Notes under the pieces: model-generated | The model's input: only the letters and a program-made list of their open reading frames with translations | Database searches by the model: none | What the model was told of the DNA's origin: nothing | Shown here: piece after piece, positions 13,433 to 27,397 of the stretch | Layout of the letters: each line of letters opens with the position of its first letter | How positions within the stretch are numbered: the first letter of the stretch is position 1 | From: Penelope pileata | Lineage: Eukaryota; Chordata; Aves; Galliformes; Cracidae | Direction of reading: 5' to 3' | Length of the DNA: 64,000 nucleotides | NCBI GenBank assembly: GCA_013396635.1 | Contig: WBMW01000788.1 | Coordinates: forward strand, 1,249,864 to 1,313,863 | Program-made: the position numbers and the translations under genes

Positions 13433-13509
13433 ACTGCTATTTTTGGTAACCATCCACATTCTTACGTACCTATAGAATCCATACACAGCAACTCGCGCAG
13501 AATGGGGAA
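13433..13509 (+). other. Possible 77-bp cassette (poison) exon of KIF26B
   Basis: A strong acceptor (TTTTCCTTCTTTCTAG, AG at 13431-13432) and a strong donor (GAA|GTAAGTT, GT at 13510-13511) bracket 77 bases. In the frame delivered by exon A (phase 0) the segment is open for 25 codons (TAIFGNHPHSYVPIESIHSN followed by SRRMG, plus AA). Because 77 is not a multiple of three, joining it to exon B gives a stop (TGA at 35521-35523). If used, it would truncate KIF26B or trigger nonsense-mediated decay. I know of no such exon in KIF26B. This rests on splice signals and open frame alone and may be chance. Confidence 0.25.
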
Positions 13510-16050
13510 GTAAGTTCTTCAAAGCACTTAGTTGTAGGTTGTGGGATTTTAAGGGTACCAAAGCACTTACAGGTTACAACACAGGCCTATTCTTTCTGAA
13601 TTCTCTCAGCCTTCCCTCTTGGCTTCCTCAGGTACATGAATAAGTTATTTTTGAAAGTTAGTCTTTTTACTAAGTTAAGAACGGATTACAAGATAGGTCC
13701 TTAAATTAATATTCAGCGTTTATTGGTACGAGAGTGACTGATACAATTGCCAGAAATAAAAGCAATGTCACAAGCATTAAGTTATTGCTGTGCTCCAAGG
13801 AAAACTTGGTAAAACTAGTAGTGAATTACAGTTATTTTTCCTGGAAAATATGTGACTTGATAGTTTTGTGGATTTTTGCTCTAGTGAAACTGAATCACAT
13901 TTTGGCAGGTCACTATATAATAATAGTTTGATCTAAGAAAAAGAAAAAAAATGGTCTAAGTAAAAACCTGAAATAATGCACTTTATGAAAACTGAATAAT
14001 TATTGTTATTAGGAAAATTAGTTCAGTCTTATTGCATTCACAATCATTTAACACATCTTCTGTGAAAATGTCTTCTGTTTACCTTTTAATAATGTTCATG
14101 ATTCCTTGGCAGTTCATTTTATCTTAAAAAATACTTGCTAAGGAGAATCTAACACTCAAAACTTTCCGGACCAATTCTGTTTGGCTCTAGTTAGCATAAG
14201 GACTACCATTTTCCTCTCCTTTAACCTTGAAATAGCAAGGATGGTAGCTGGAATCTGCTAACAGGTTCAACACCTCCCCACAAGCTAACCAAACACCACA
14301 ACAAAAAACAACCGAAACCCCACCACCCCAGCAATGCTGGTCAGTGGTGGACTGTTGGTGGATAGTAAATTTTGTCTTTAAGATTAAAACCTTCAAATGT
14401 TTAAATTGTCACTTTACTAGAGCATCGTATTCAATTGCTCAGTCAGGGAATAATGACATAGCTTTTCTCTTTAAGCACATTGAAAGGATTTTAGTGTTTC
14501 GTTCTGTAGTATCTGTATCAGACTGGAAATTAATCAAGAATAACTTTTAACTAGTGATCTCTTTGCAACTTGAGGTAGTAAGGAGATGCAAGCTTTGTTT
14601 TTTTTGTTTTTATGTCCTGTAAACAGTTTGATTTGATTTATTTTTTTTCAGAACATTTTAGATCTCTATCCCTTATGTAAATATTCTTTTTCATTATGTT
14701 CTTGCTGTTGCAGTTGTAAAACCCTGCTGGGGAAGAGCGCTAGGAAGATAAATCTGTTATCCCGTCTTAATTAGAACCCAGAATTTATTGATTTGAAGGT
14801 GAATTTAAAAAAAAAAAAAAAGACACTAGTTAGTTACTTGAAAATGTCTATATATTAATTTTTCTTCCCTTAAGAATAGTGGTTAGATAAACCTCACTGT
14901 GTATTAGTTTAGAAGAATAGAAAAGAAAGGAAAAAAAATTATTGGGATAGAAAACCTTGCACTTCACACAGAGGTACAATACACTTCTGTGTTATAATCT
15001 TGTCAAACTGATGTCCAGGGAGAAGTCAGTCTCATCGCTCTAGACTTAATGGTGCCTGTTTGTAGACACCTCCCATTGTAAATTAGCTTTTGTTAGTCTT
15101 GGTAACTTGACAGAAATGGTTGAGTACCTTGAAACATGACAATATGTTTTTTTTCCTGAATTATCACCCAAAAAAGAAGCACATTAGTCTGGAACAGATA
15201 TTCTGTGTCTCAGAATTGACTCATGGCAATTTTAGGCACTAAAAAGCATTCCTACTGTTGTGATTTCTAGGATATTAGTCACTTCTTAGGATCTTCTCCA
15301 GATTGCCTTAAATTAGAACCTCCTTATAGGGAATTAATTACAACCTTTGTTTCAGTTCTGCTGAAATAAATAAAAATGTGATATTGTAGGGCTCAGATAC
15401 TGCAGTAGCATAGAGCAAGTCTTAAACAACAACCCACTGTTCAGCCAGTTCTGCAGAAAAAGGAGTTGCTCTCAGGAGTAAAACAAGTGTACATTTATAC
15501 ACTACTCAGCTTAGCAATTTAGTCTATGTTTGCAGCCTGAAAAACAGGAGTAATAATGTCTTAACTGAGGATGCACGTCAGATGTCAAAGAACCTCTGCC
15601 ATGACATAGATGGTTCAACACTGGAATGAATTTCTTGGAGGCATATTGCGAACCCCCTTTTGGCGTCTCATGAGAGTAAGTGCAGATAGAGGGAAAAGGA
15701 ATTGATTAATCTTAAAATGTATGACCCACTGAGACTTTCCTTTGAACACTGGAATGCTGAAATGGTTACTTGTTGATGGTAATCATGACCTCTTTCTGTT
15801 GAATATGTGTCAGAAAATACCTGCCAAAATTCACTGTAGTTGAACAGTCTGAAAATTGTGCTCTTTCAGTCACCAGCAGAACAGTATTTGGATACACGCC
15901 CCAGGGATCAGACTGTGTTTTAACACTTGTAAAGGCTTCTGCTGATCTCTTTATCACTCAGAGTGATTTCAGTCCTTCCCTGCTCAGAGAAAATTGTTGA
16001 AATTGGTGAGGTATTACCTGTAATTATTTGTGCAGCTGCTAATGTGAATT

Positions 16051-16818
16051 ATCATAGAACAGCTTAAGTTGGAAGGAACCTTAATGATCACGTAGCTCCA
16101 AACCCCTGCCATCAACAGGGTTGCCACCCACTGGATCAGGCTGCCCAGGGCCCCCATCCAACCAGGGATGGGACGTCTTCAGCTTCTCTGGGCAGCCTGT
16201 TCTAATGCCTCACCACCCTCTGAGTAAAGAATTTCTTCCGAACATCAAACCTACATCTCCTCTCTTTCAGTTTAAAGCCATTCCCCCTTGTCGTATTACT
16301 ATTAAACTGTGTAAAAAGTCAGTCCCCCTCCTGCTTGTAAGCTCCCTTCAAGTATTGGTAGGCCACAGTGAGGTTTCCCTGGAGCCTTCTTTTCTCTAGG
16401 CTGAACAAGCCCAGCTCCCTCAACCTTTCATCATAGGAAAGGTGCTCCAGCCCTCTGATCATCTTTGTGGCCTCCTCTGGACTTGCTCTAACAGCTCCAC
16501 ATCTTTCTTCTGCTGAAGGCCTCAGGCTTGGAGACAGTACTCCAGATGGGGCCATACAAGGGCAGAGTAGAGAGGGACCATCACCTTCTTCTCTCTGCTG
16601 GTGGCCCCTCTTTTGATGCTGCCCAGGATACAGTTGACCTTCCAGGCTGCAAGTGCACACTGTTGGCTCATGTCCAGCTTTTTGCCTACCAGGAATCCCA
16701 AGTCCTTCTTGGCGGGGCTGCCCTCAGTTCTCCTGGTCTATACACACATCTGGGATTGCCCCAGCCCAAGTGTAGCAACTTGCACTTTGCTTTGTTGAGC
16801 CTCATTAGGTTCATGTGG
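16051..16818 (-). mobile_element. CR1 LINE fragment, 5'-truncated
   Basis: This copy is inserted antisense to KIF26B. Its left edge is the CR1 3' end (ATCATAGAACAGCTTAAG, TTGGAAGGAACC). It then runs through GGCTGCCCAGGGCCCCCATC, GAATTTCTTCCGAACATC and the region encoding the ORF2 C-terminus. On the - strand, 16319-16660 holds a degraded piece reading MIRGLEHLSYDERLRELGLF and SLEKRRLQGNLTVAYQYLKG, the same blocks as in the intact copy at 37110-38561. It ends near 16818 (LMRLNKA region) by 5' truncation. Several frameshifts make it non-functional and older than the 37-kb copy. Confidence 0.9.
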
Positions 16819-19800
16819 GCTTACTTTTTTAGGAAATTGTAGTATTCAGTACACTTCTGTTGTTTACCAGTTATCATAAAATGCTTTTAAAGAACAAGAA
16901 ACTACTGAACTTAGGATACTGTTGTGGGCCCCATAGATACCTTGATGAGATGACTACTGCTATTAATTTTTGTACAGAATGTCATGTTAAGTTGAATACA
17001 TAACTTTATTAGTTTATCTAAAGCTGCTAAAATAGTGGTTCAGCTATTTTACTACCACTTTAAAGCGTGAAATAGATTTGAGTCCTTAATAGTTGAGTTT
17101 GCTTTCAAAGGGAAATGAGCAGACAATAGGTGACTGGATTAAGGGGGTTGCATTAAAACACTTCAGTGTAAAAGTGTATCCCTATTTAGAAGTAGTTACT
17201 CCTCTTTAGAATCAGCACCCTCTTTTAGCCTAAATTGGCTACATGGTTCGCCTGTATTGATATCTAAACCAAAAGCACAGCATTAACTGCACTGTGGTGT
17301 GAACGGCAGAACATAGAATTGTGGGCACTTCCTTGGTCCTGGCCATCTCTGGTTGCCTTCCTGAATCTCCGTGTTTTAATGGTTCTAGATTTTAAGTAGA
17401 TGATTTAAAAGCAAGACAAAATTAGAAACAGCATGGTTTGTAGATCTGAGCGACAGGAAGGTAAGAGAAAAAACAGAGCTAGGAAAGGGCAGCTGCTGTA
17501 TGAACAATGTGGGCTGTGGGAAGGGAAGGATGGGGAACAGAAAACGTGCCTGTTGATGTGGGTATGGAGAGTACTTCATGCTTCAGACCCTGAGGTTGTG
17601 AAGTTTGAATTTGGTACAGAAAAAGATCTTCATGTAAAGATTTGAGGAGGGGTGTTGTGATCAGAATGATAGCCAAGAAATAAGTGCTTCTTTTTCCACA
17701 GCACTTGAAAAGAACCTTTTGACAAAAATTTGGAAAATGAAATCTTAAACTACGTAGCACCTCTTGGCCCCAGGCATAATGATCTCAAGCCTGTTCAGAG
17801 AATTATCAAAGGCTTTGTTTGTGTACAACTGATGAAAACCTACAGTATGTGCTTTCTGTTTCCTCTTTATGTAAAATATGTGTTTAGAAGAACACTGTTC
17901 TCTGAGAAAGAACCGGCTTCTTCTGGAGTTTTGCAGTGATGAATGATTTGTTTGGAGTTTACTTAGGTCATGGCTGTCTCATAACACATCAGTTCTTTCA
18001 GGCACAGCCTTTTAAAAAGAAACTGGTAATAGTTAGAAATGGGCACAAGATGCAGAATTCAGATACAGAGCCAAGACCTGTGTGTGGGATATTCTCATCC
18101 AGGATTTTGATTCCAAGCTTTTTTCTGAGTCTCTGCTGTCTGATTTACTTCTACTTGCTGCTGCTGTCGCTTCTTAAAGCGTTCAGCATGATAAAGCTGA
18201 AGTGTTAATGATTGCTACAACAGTGCGTGGGTAATTTAAGTGGCTTCTAAAACATACAATGCAAGGTACAGAAATCATGTTACTTTTTCCACCTGTAGAT
18301 TGACAAGTGTCTTCTATAATTATTCCATGTTCTCTCGAGCCAGACCTATTTTGTCAAAGCATCTTAGCAACAAAGGAGATTTGTATACTGTCCCTTCTAG
18401 TACCATATTCTTACGTGACCACACCTGATCCAGTACAAGATCTGTAATGCAGGAGGTATTTTGCCTGTGTGCAGTTACGTTTTGGTCCAGGATTTTTTGT
18501 GTGGCTTATCTTCAGTCACAATGTGTGAGATCTGCAATTTGAGTGTGGTTGACTCCCTGAACAGTGTAGAAAATTTTGTTCCTCTTGTTGCCATCTCATA
18601 AATGACAATGCTGAACAAATGCATGCAAACTCTTGCACTGATTTTTTTTTTTTTCCCATTCAATGACCTTGACTGTAACAACAAAGTAACTCATAGAGAG
18701 ACCGTAGACTGAAAGTGCAGGAATTCTGTTCCTTAAGCTTGTTTGACTGGGCCAAGGAACAGGTTGTCAAACAAATTCATTGGCACTGAAATTAATACCC
18801 TCACTTAAATATCTCAGTTGCCCTTGTTCTTCATACATTAGTTATCTCTGTAGCTTTCCTCTGACTAAAAGCCTTTTTAAACCACATCACTAGTAATTAG
18901 ATACCATCCTACTAAAGTCACTGTATGTCACTAGCTGACATTTTGCCATGATTGTTTGATCATTCAGTTTGTGTATGACATGAGTTGACTATTTGTATTT
19001 CGTTTCTCCTGTCCACCCCCCCAACTAACAGCCCAGTTGTATATGGATTCTCTAATATCCTCGAGAGGGGAAACTGAAGTCCTTGCTAACTGTTGGAGGG
19101 CTTTCTTTTTTGCATTGCTCTGGTGTGATCTGATCTTGTACGGCATTTTTATGCATGACTTAATGACCTTAAAATCATTACTTTTCCCCTTTATGATACC
19201 AGGGTGATGAAGGGAAGAAAGTGGTAAAGGGTATCCCATGGACTGAAAAGAGCTAAGTAGGCTTATCCTATGAGTATGAAAACCCCATGACTCAGCTGTG
19301 ATGTGAGGAAGAAATCTGTAGACTATTACAGGAGTGAGTTAATCCTGTAACTTAGCGAAAGCCAGGAGATCACAATTAGGGAGGATTTGGAGTTTTGGTT
19401 TTCTTTCCTGCTCTGTAGCTTAAGAATTTTATCCAAGTATGAGACTGGTTTCTTTTCTGAAGTAATGGCTGTGCTGATTGCTTGCATCATTGAACAGAAG
19501 AATAAACTGAGAGAAAATATGATTTAACAGTGAGGAAAAATAATGCAGAGATGGGGTGGAGATAAATGACAAACTGTTTCAGCAACACAAAATTCTGTGT
19601 TTCCCATACAGTAAATAAGGCGGCATAAAAGCAGAGAAGAGTGGTCAGCTTCTCCTTATGATTTATTTCGTAGTTCAAGAATTCAAAAATTCAAAGATTC
19701 AAAAATTAAGACAGCCAGTTTGGAAATTAGAAGAGGAAATATGCTTTTAGTGCTATGTACGGTTCTGTGAAACCTATTACCATGGAGATAGTGTTGATCC

Positions 19801-21024
19801 GAAAGGTTAGGAAAATTCATAAAAGGATTATGTGTTTATGCGAGCAGTTAGAAACAAAAGAAACTACCACCAAAACCCTTCTGCTGCTAGAATAATAATT
19901 AAAAAAAGTTAAGGATAAATTTCCCTGTAGCATAAGGTGATTGGTATCTTCTAGGGAGAAGTTTTCCTTTAAACACATCCAATACATAGCTAAGGGCTAG
20001 AATTCTTGAGGCCACCAGTGAAGCTTTCCAACACAGGTGTAACTCGGCTGACTGGGAGAAGGATTCTGATGCATTTAGTCAGCTCTTAGACTCTTTGTCT
20101 CTCTGTTCTGAAAGTGGCCCTTGAGCGGCAGCTGGAGAGAGAGCCTAGATCAGAGCATGATCCTAGAGAAGGGTAAACACCAGATGACACCAGATGACTG
20201 GTGCTGTGTTTTGGATGGAGTCCTGTAATAAACAGATTAGTGAGGAGTGCTTTTCCAACAATTTCAGCAACGCTGCCAGAGCTCACTGTAGTTATTGTAC
20301 GTTTCATACACTTTATTTATTTCTTACTCAAGTGTGTGAAGATTCATGACTTCTAAAAACTTAATCTTGAGTTGAATCATTCATATGAGCAACGTGCTGG
20401 TCTTTAAAGCTGCATAAAGATTCAGTTCAGAAGCTGATATTTCTCGCGTATCTTGCTGTTGTTCTACATCTGTTACAAAAATAGAGACAATTGAGATGTT
20501 TATACAAGGGTAACTCATGCCATCTGGGATGTGGAAGGAAGGAGGGATGACAAAAGAATTAGGAAATTTTTAGTAGTTTCCCTTTGGATTCCTAAGGGGA
20601 ATTCATCTTCACTCAAAGATGACACAAATCAAGGTATTGTCTCCATGACAGAGATTTTCCACATTGATGAACAAAATTAAGATTAGGTTTAGGAACATCA
20701 TAGTAAATGTGTTGTTCCTTTGATTTTACTTAGGAATTAAGAACTGGCTTTTAAGTATGAAGAATCACATTATTGTGCAAAAAAATAAACCGACAAAGGT
20801 TTTTTTTTTTTGATGCTGTCCTTATGGGAAGGAACAAATAGCTAGAGGCTGATGTAACTCTGAAATGTGATGCCATACAGCTCTCATGTAAAACCATTGT
20901 TTCTTTTTCTCTGAAGTGTTTCTGAAATGTCAGAAATGGAACATCAAATTCACTGCTGGCACAGCTCTCTCTTTAATTCAGAGTACTGAGGGAGTTTGTG
21001 GTTGTTATAGCTGGGATCCTCTCA

Positions 21025-21290
21025 ACAGTTTATCAAAGGTCTTGGGAGTCTGAGGATATCTCAGCTGACTGGAAGCTTGGCAATGCTATTCCAGCCTACA
21101 GGAAAGGCCTAAGAAGAGACCTGTTAGTCTAAGCTCAGTACCTAGAGAAGTTATGAAGATCCTGGGTGCTATTAAAATGCATTTAAAGAACAAAGCTATT
21201 TTCGAATGTAGTCAACAGTGGTTCACAAAGGGGAAGTCCTGTCTTAGTAATTCAATATCCTTCTACGATAAGGTCACCTGCGCTTCTGGA
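21025..21290 (+). mobile_element. Degraded CR1 reverse-transcriptase fragment (sense)
   Basis: The + strand matches the N-terminal part of the CR1 RT domain. It starts with AAAGGTCTTGGGAGTCTGAG and GACTGGAAGCTTGGCAATGC, then encodes VMKILGAIKMHLKNKAIFEC, then SQQWFTKGKSCLSNSISFYD and KVT. These align block by block with the intact CR1 ORF here (IMEQILLKALLRHM, NQHGFTKGKSCLTNLVAFYD, GVT). Both the 5' and 3' parts of the element are missing, so this is an internal scrap of an older copy. Confidence 0.8.
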
Positions 21291-24200
21291 ACCCTCTGCA
21301 TGTTCTGTTTAATGCATGCATATATTGATTTTCATTCTGATCTTGTGGGCATCCTTGGCTTGGTTTGTCTGTGCACACATATGCTTCTGCTTATAAACAA
21401 ATACATATTTTTCTTTCTCCTTGTTTTCTTTTGTAAAGACTCCTTTCCTGCTCTTCTGGAGGAAACTACTGAGAAACTTCAGGGTAGATTCTGATCTGAA
21501 ATCAATGTGAAATCAAGTTTATTTCACTGGTGATAGACTGGCAATCATGCCTTTGTGTTTTTAGTGATTGTATGCCATTCTGTTGACATTAAGAAAATTA
21601 AAGAATTGGAGAGCACTGAAATTTAAAAGCTAATGTTATGAAATGAGGAATGTTTCAGCTATTCTTAAGAATACAGGTTAAGCAGCAGCTCTAGAAAAGT
21701 GTTTCAGGAGTGGTTCTTTATTATCCTGTGTATGGAATGGTCCTCTACTATTTGGAGCTAGCTCATGCCCATCTTGTATTCCCTTTGTCCTGGTGTAAAT
21801 GACTGCAAAATAACTTAGTAAATGTCCGCAGTATACTTTACGGTAAGACGGACCTTTTTCCTCATGTATATAGGTTGCATCACTGCACTCCCAGTGACCT
21901 CTAGTCAGCGATCCTCCTTTTGGCAATGCCACTGTGGAGCAGAAAATCTCTTCATGAGGGTCTATTAAAATTTAATTAAAATAAAGACTTCCTTTCAAAA
22001 ACTGATTTAAAAGTAACTTCTGAAACTTTTATGTTACAAATTGAATAAACAAGTTGAAGGGGAAAAATCCAAAACATTTCATGAGCAAATAAAAATTCTC
22101 TGTGGGGTGCTGAAAGCCAAAATGAAAATTGAAGATAACCATAAGGCATTTATTACAGTTCAGAATGGTTTACTATATTTCAGATGATTAGCCTGTTTGT
22201 TGTTGTTATATTTGGACTTCATTAAATGCATTTAATTAAATCTATTGTAAATCTGTTTTATTCTCAGTGGGCCAGTTAATGTAATCTTGGTGTTTGCTTA
22301 TAAAAAATATCAACCAACAGTTCCTGCACTAATTTTAATCACTGTTTATTTTTAGACCCCAGTGGAGTGTGTGTTGCCAGTTTAGGTTATTGTGCAAACT
22401 CCTTGGGGCCATGCCTTTTTGTTTTTATTTGCTGTGTAGGAGAAAGATATTCATTGCTGCTGTGTACAAAAGGTAGAGAAGTAACCTGTTGAAGATTATT
22501 TAGGGTGACTTTTATGAGGAAGAAATAAATGCAGCTAAAGACTTGACTGTATGCTTTCAGATAATTTTCTTAAGCTGGTATTCCCTCTTAATCTTCTGGA
22601 TTTATATTGTTAAGTTTTCCAATATTTTTTAATTTTTATTTTTTTAAACAAAATGTTTTCTCCTGTCTTTTAGGCTGCCTATAGAGAAAGTGACCAGAAT
22701 ATGTAAAGGAACAATAATAAGAATTAGTGGATGTTAAGGGTAAAAATTAGGAAGTAATAAGGCTCAGATGAGGCAATAGTTTCTATCAAGAACTGAAAGA
22801 ACATGCTGTCCATGTACTGTGAGCCACTTTAACTATGGAGATGCACACAAAGTGAATCTATGAATGAAACAGTGAATAATTAGCAATATTTACTGTGAGC
22901 GCTGCATTCCAAAGTTAAACACATTAACTAGGAAGATGCATAAGAATTTGCATATGACTGTAATTTGCTTGTCTTTTACAGCCGTTCTGCTAGGTAGCAA
23001 ATGGCTGATACGAGATCACTAATGCCATATGAAGGGTACCCTTGGGTTGGTCTGAGTTCTGTTTTACTGGAGAATAATCCTTTGGGAAATAAGTAGTTAT
23101 TAGTTGTCTATTCAAAGTTCTCATACGTTATACTGACTGAATTTGAAGGAATATCTTCTTTCAGGAGTTTTCAGTTTTAGTGCTGCAGGTTAAGAATGTT
23201 GAACTGTTTCTCCTCCTGCCTTTTCAGAAAGTGCTGCAGGGCACAGCCAAAGCAGAGCCAGTGGCCTCTTCTGTTCACTTTTCAGCACCATGCAAGTTTG
23301 AAAATGTTTGTAGTTTGCAGTTCCCAAATTAGTCACTGACTTTCTGAATGCTGTCTGAGGAAAGTGTAAAGGAGTTGCTGTCTTAATAGCATCTTAAATC
23401 TGTGGTGAGGAGAAAATTTTGTTCATCTGATGTTATTTAACCAGTCAGGAGAGATGGGGAATGGTATTAATTACCCAGTCTGTAAGTGAGTGTACGCTAA
23501 AATTCCAGTTGAGAATAGATAGTCAGCGTGCTTAAAGTTCTCAGCATACTAGGAACCTAAAGGGAGAAGTGGGAGCGTGATTTCCTTACTGTAAAGCTGT
23601 CATAGTGAAGATGGATTATGATGGTTCCTGCAGACCAAAATCCAGATGACGTGCTGGGGAAAAGATCATTGCATGCATTTGGATTAAATGTTGGGCCAGC
23701 TTCAGCTAATGTGATGTTCAGTTTGCTCCTGGAAAACCATGCTCAGCTTGGATCCCTTTAAGAAAAAGCCTTGCAAGTTGAAAATGACCAACTGAAACAA
23801 ATTTGTTTGAAAATGTGACAGAAGTTGCGTGCAATGACAGGTTGCAAAAACACAATTAGCTTGGAAAATAGAAGTAAACTAGAAGTATATGTAAAGAGCT
23901 GAGAATGTTTGGTGTTGTGTAGGGAATACCCATTCAATTCAGTTAAATATCATAGCAAGTGCGTAGCCTGAAGCTCACAAGTTGACCTCTGCTGAGCTGC
24001 TGAAGGGGGACCACAACAGAGAGAGGCCCAGTCCCTAGCAGTTTACAGCGCACACTGACAGAGCTTTATTTGGTGTTCAGTTGAGAACGTGCTCCTTCTT
24101 TTTGCTTTCATTAGCTGAGACAGCAGTAAATCTAGAGCAAACAGAAGAGAACATAGTGTAACTCAGCACCTAGTCAAGCCCATAGAATTCACTGCAGGAA

Positions 24201-26825
24201 GAGGCCTCCAAGTCAAATACTTAGTTGAGTGATTTTTATGACTGCTAGTAACAGCTGTAGCTATGCAAACTAAAGTAATAAGGCAATCAAACCTATGCCT
24301 TAAGGCATTCACCTTCAGGGCCAGGAAGGAGCTGTTTCTGTCTGTCTAGTGGTTTTGTTTGAAGGTTCTTCTGGCACCTTTTGAATTCTTTTCATGTATT
24401 CCTGTTAAAACTGAGGGCTGCTGCTGTCATAAAATAATTCTAAAACCTCAGCAGGACATTTTTATTATTAACATGAAAGTAAGACAGGTGTTCAGGTATT
24501 GTAACAGAGATTAGAAAGACCAACCTTGTTAAATTTATGGAGAGGTCACTCCTGCTGATGCGTAGCTTCTGCAGGGCTGACTTTTTTTTTTAGCAACTGC
24601 ATACTGACTCCTTTCGAAGTGAGATAATTCCATGGCAGCTCCTATTAGCACTGGTAACTGAGATATTAGCTACTGCTACGACTCATTGTTGGTACCATGA
24701 AAGATGGAACACTTGCAAGAGGCTATTAATATTAGGGACAGAAAAGCGTGGGGCAGCTACACAAAGTCAAAGGGCAATGCTATTCAGCATGACTTATGCT
24801 GTGAGATGGTAGATTAGTCTGTGGTTTGTGCAATTCTCTAGGAAGTTTTCAGCATGGAAGTTGAAGCTAAATGCTGTTTCCCTGTGGGAATGTGGAACAC
24901 AACATTGTTATGCTTTTTGACCGGAGAGGTGGGCAAGGTCTTGCAAGGTATTTGCACTGAAAGGACACGCTCTTGGCTTCTGAAGATTGTATCGATGTCT
25001 CTGCTCTTGAGAAGGAAATAAGAACATTTCCTAGGCAAGTGCAAGGCTCAGCCCTGAGTCTTTTCCAGCTGGAGTTCAGCCCCCTGAAAGTGCCTCTCTT
25101 GCAACACAACACTGTTGGTGCTTCTTGTTTCCAGTTCTGCACATCATCCGTGCATTTTTTGGACTAAGTAATAATCAATTCCCTATATTTACATTTTGAC
25201 CCACTGAACCCTTCTGAATGTAGGGCGTAACTTCTGAGCAACTCTACATGCAGCCTTAAATAATGGCTCCTATTGTGGTGTCCAAGACTAAATCAGAAAG
25301 TAACAATTTATTTTGAATTTAAAGTGGATGTCGCAGCATCAGCTTCAAAATAGTTTCATCCAGTTGCCACTGTAATGTTATTCTAATCCAGCTTTAGGAT
25401 TCTGATGCATAATCAGGTTGGTAAGTTTTTGGCAAGTTTACTAGTAAATGGCAAATGTGAATGCATGTTCTTAGCAAATTCAAGATGAGTTGACTTTGTT
25501 TCTTTCACTTAGCTCTAAAAGTGATTGTAAATAAACTTTATTACCTTGCATTTGCCATAGGCTGTGTGTGCATGTATGTTATGATGCACAGCTGTTATGA
25601 CGTACTGTGCTTGAGCCATTATAACCTTTTAATAGGATGTCAGGCATTCAGAAGGCCAGTTGGCTTCTTAGACAGCATTACAAAATGATGAGTTGAATGG
25701 GTCACCTGAATATGTGCAACTTCAGTGATACTGATTTCACTGTGAGCACTTAAATGGATATAGAATCATTTTAAGAACTAAATCTCATGCAGAAGGCTGG
25801 ATACTTTTCATTTACAAATGCTTCATATGGAACTGAGCTTGAACTAAAAAAGAATAAAATGCTTTCTTCTTCAGGAAAGAGACAATTTTCTCTTTTTAAG
25901 AGGAGAGATCTTACGTCAATGCAGGTAATGCACTGGAATACGTGTTGCAATACTGATTAAGCTAAATTGAAATGCTTAGAAGGGATGTGTCAACATAATG
26001 ACCAGACAGCACGGTTTCAACACAGTATTTCTGTTTTTAAACCTTTTTTGTCTGCCTGCAGATTTCAGTGGAATTTTCAGAAGAGCTGAGAGTACTTGGA
26101 ACCATAGACTCATCCTGAAAGATGTGAATTTAACAAAGCATTCAAACGTGCATTTTAACTTTTATTTCGCTAAATGATAAGAATATACAAGACTCTCCTC
26201 AGAGTCCTTTCAGATGATGAGGGGTTAATATTTCCTAGCAGCACCAAAAGAGAAAGCTGCATGAGCAGTATTAATAATCACTGGTGTCAGAGGTTAACTT
26301 TTATTTAATCAGTTTTTTAAAATGTACTTCTATGTAGAGATGATTTAGGAAAGTGCATGGGAAAAGATACTACAAAATAAATCTTCCAACTTAAAATATT
26401 TGAATCAAGAAGGATTTCCTAGTCTTTCAACCTAAACTTCCCAGACTTCTGTATTACTTCATCCAAAATATACCTGGCTTCTAAATAAGTAGACTCTTCA
26501 CTTCAGCTCTTAAAAAGTCATCGACTTGCTGCATTTGCCATCTTGGGCTAAAGTTTCTACAAAACTGTGTAGACAGGAGCCCTTCTGGAAAAGTTTGTGT
26601 CCTCAGGAGAGACTTCCCCAAATGATTTTATTTTGTTTCTAGAGAAATCCAAGCTAAACTTGCTGTGCTTTCATGTAGGGTTAATGCCGCTGCTGTTGGA
26701 ATAAGGCAAAATACCTTTTCGTGCTGTAGCTTTCCATGATTTGGGGCAGTTTGATTTGCGTCAAGTAACCTCTTCTGAGACTAGTTTGAGAATTGATGGA
26801 AGTTGTACTCATGAATCATTAACTA

Positions 26826-27397
26826 CAGAGTTCTCTCTGGAAGTAATACCTCCTTATTCATTTCCATGGAAACTACAATATATACAAAGAGCACAATAAC
26901 GCTATTTAATAGAGCAAAATCTCAGCTACAGAATGCTGTTTTTCAGCATAGTCACCACCGTTAGCTGACTTGCACAGATAAGCTGATCGAGGTGCTCTTC
27001 ATTTTGTGATGTGACAGCTCTGCATGGCTGTCTGGAACATGACTTGTCTTTCACGTTGCTGTTGCTGAAACACACCACCACCGCCTTGCTGTGCTCACAT
27101 CCACTGTTTGGTCTGCAGAAATGTTCAGCAAGTTTCGATGAATGTCAGTGGAGGAGGAATTCAGTCCTTTTTTCTGTGTGGAGGAATTCAGTCCCACCCC
27201 TTTGCTCCATCCCCACTCCCATGTCAGATGCCATTGGGTCAGAGTGCCCCTCTGCTGCTGTCTCTTCGCATGGCAACAACATAGAATGGGATATTGGTGG
27301 GAAGGTTCAACCTCTGCTGCCAGACCACCAACATCCACCTCTGATGTCATGAAACAACAGAATAAAATAGGGGGCATTACTTTCAGAGCAGCTCTTA
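26826..27397 (-). mobile_element. Mariner DNA transposon, internally deleted, TA-flanked
   Basis: Terminal inverted repeats are visible. The left end CAGAGTTCTCTCTGGAAGTA (26826 on) matches the reverse complement of the right end, TAAGAGCTGCTCTGAAAGTA (from 27397), and both continue ATRCC-CCT. Both ends are flanked by TA (26824-26825 and 27398-27399), the mariner target duplication. On the - strand the transposase N-terminal region survives with frameshifts: TDIHRNLLNI, DQTVDVSTARRW (HTH-like block), then VKDKSCSRQPCRAVTSQNEE and HLDQLICA. The whole catalytic DDD/E part is missing, with a deletion junction near 26965. It is 572 bp, against about 1.2-1.3 kb for intact mariners, so it could only move in trans. 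It resembles the chicken mariner family from memory. A 15-bp segment is duplicated at 27153-27167 and 27180-27194. Confidence 0.88.
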
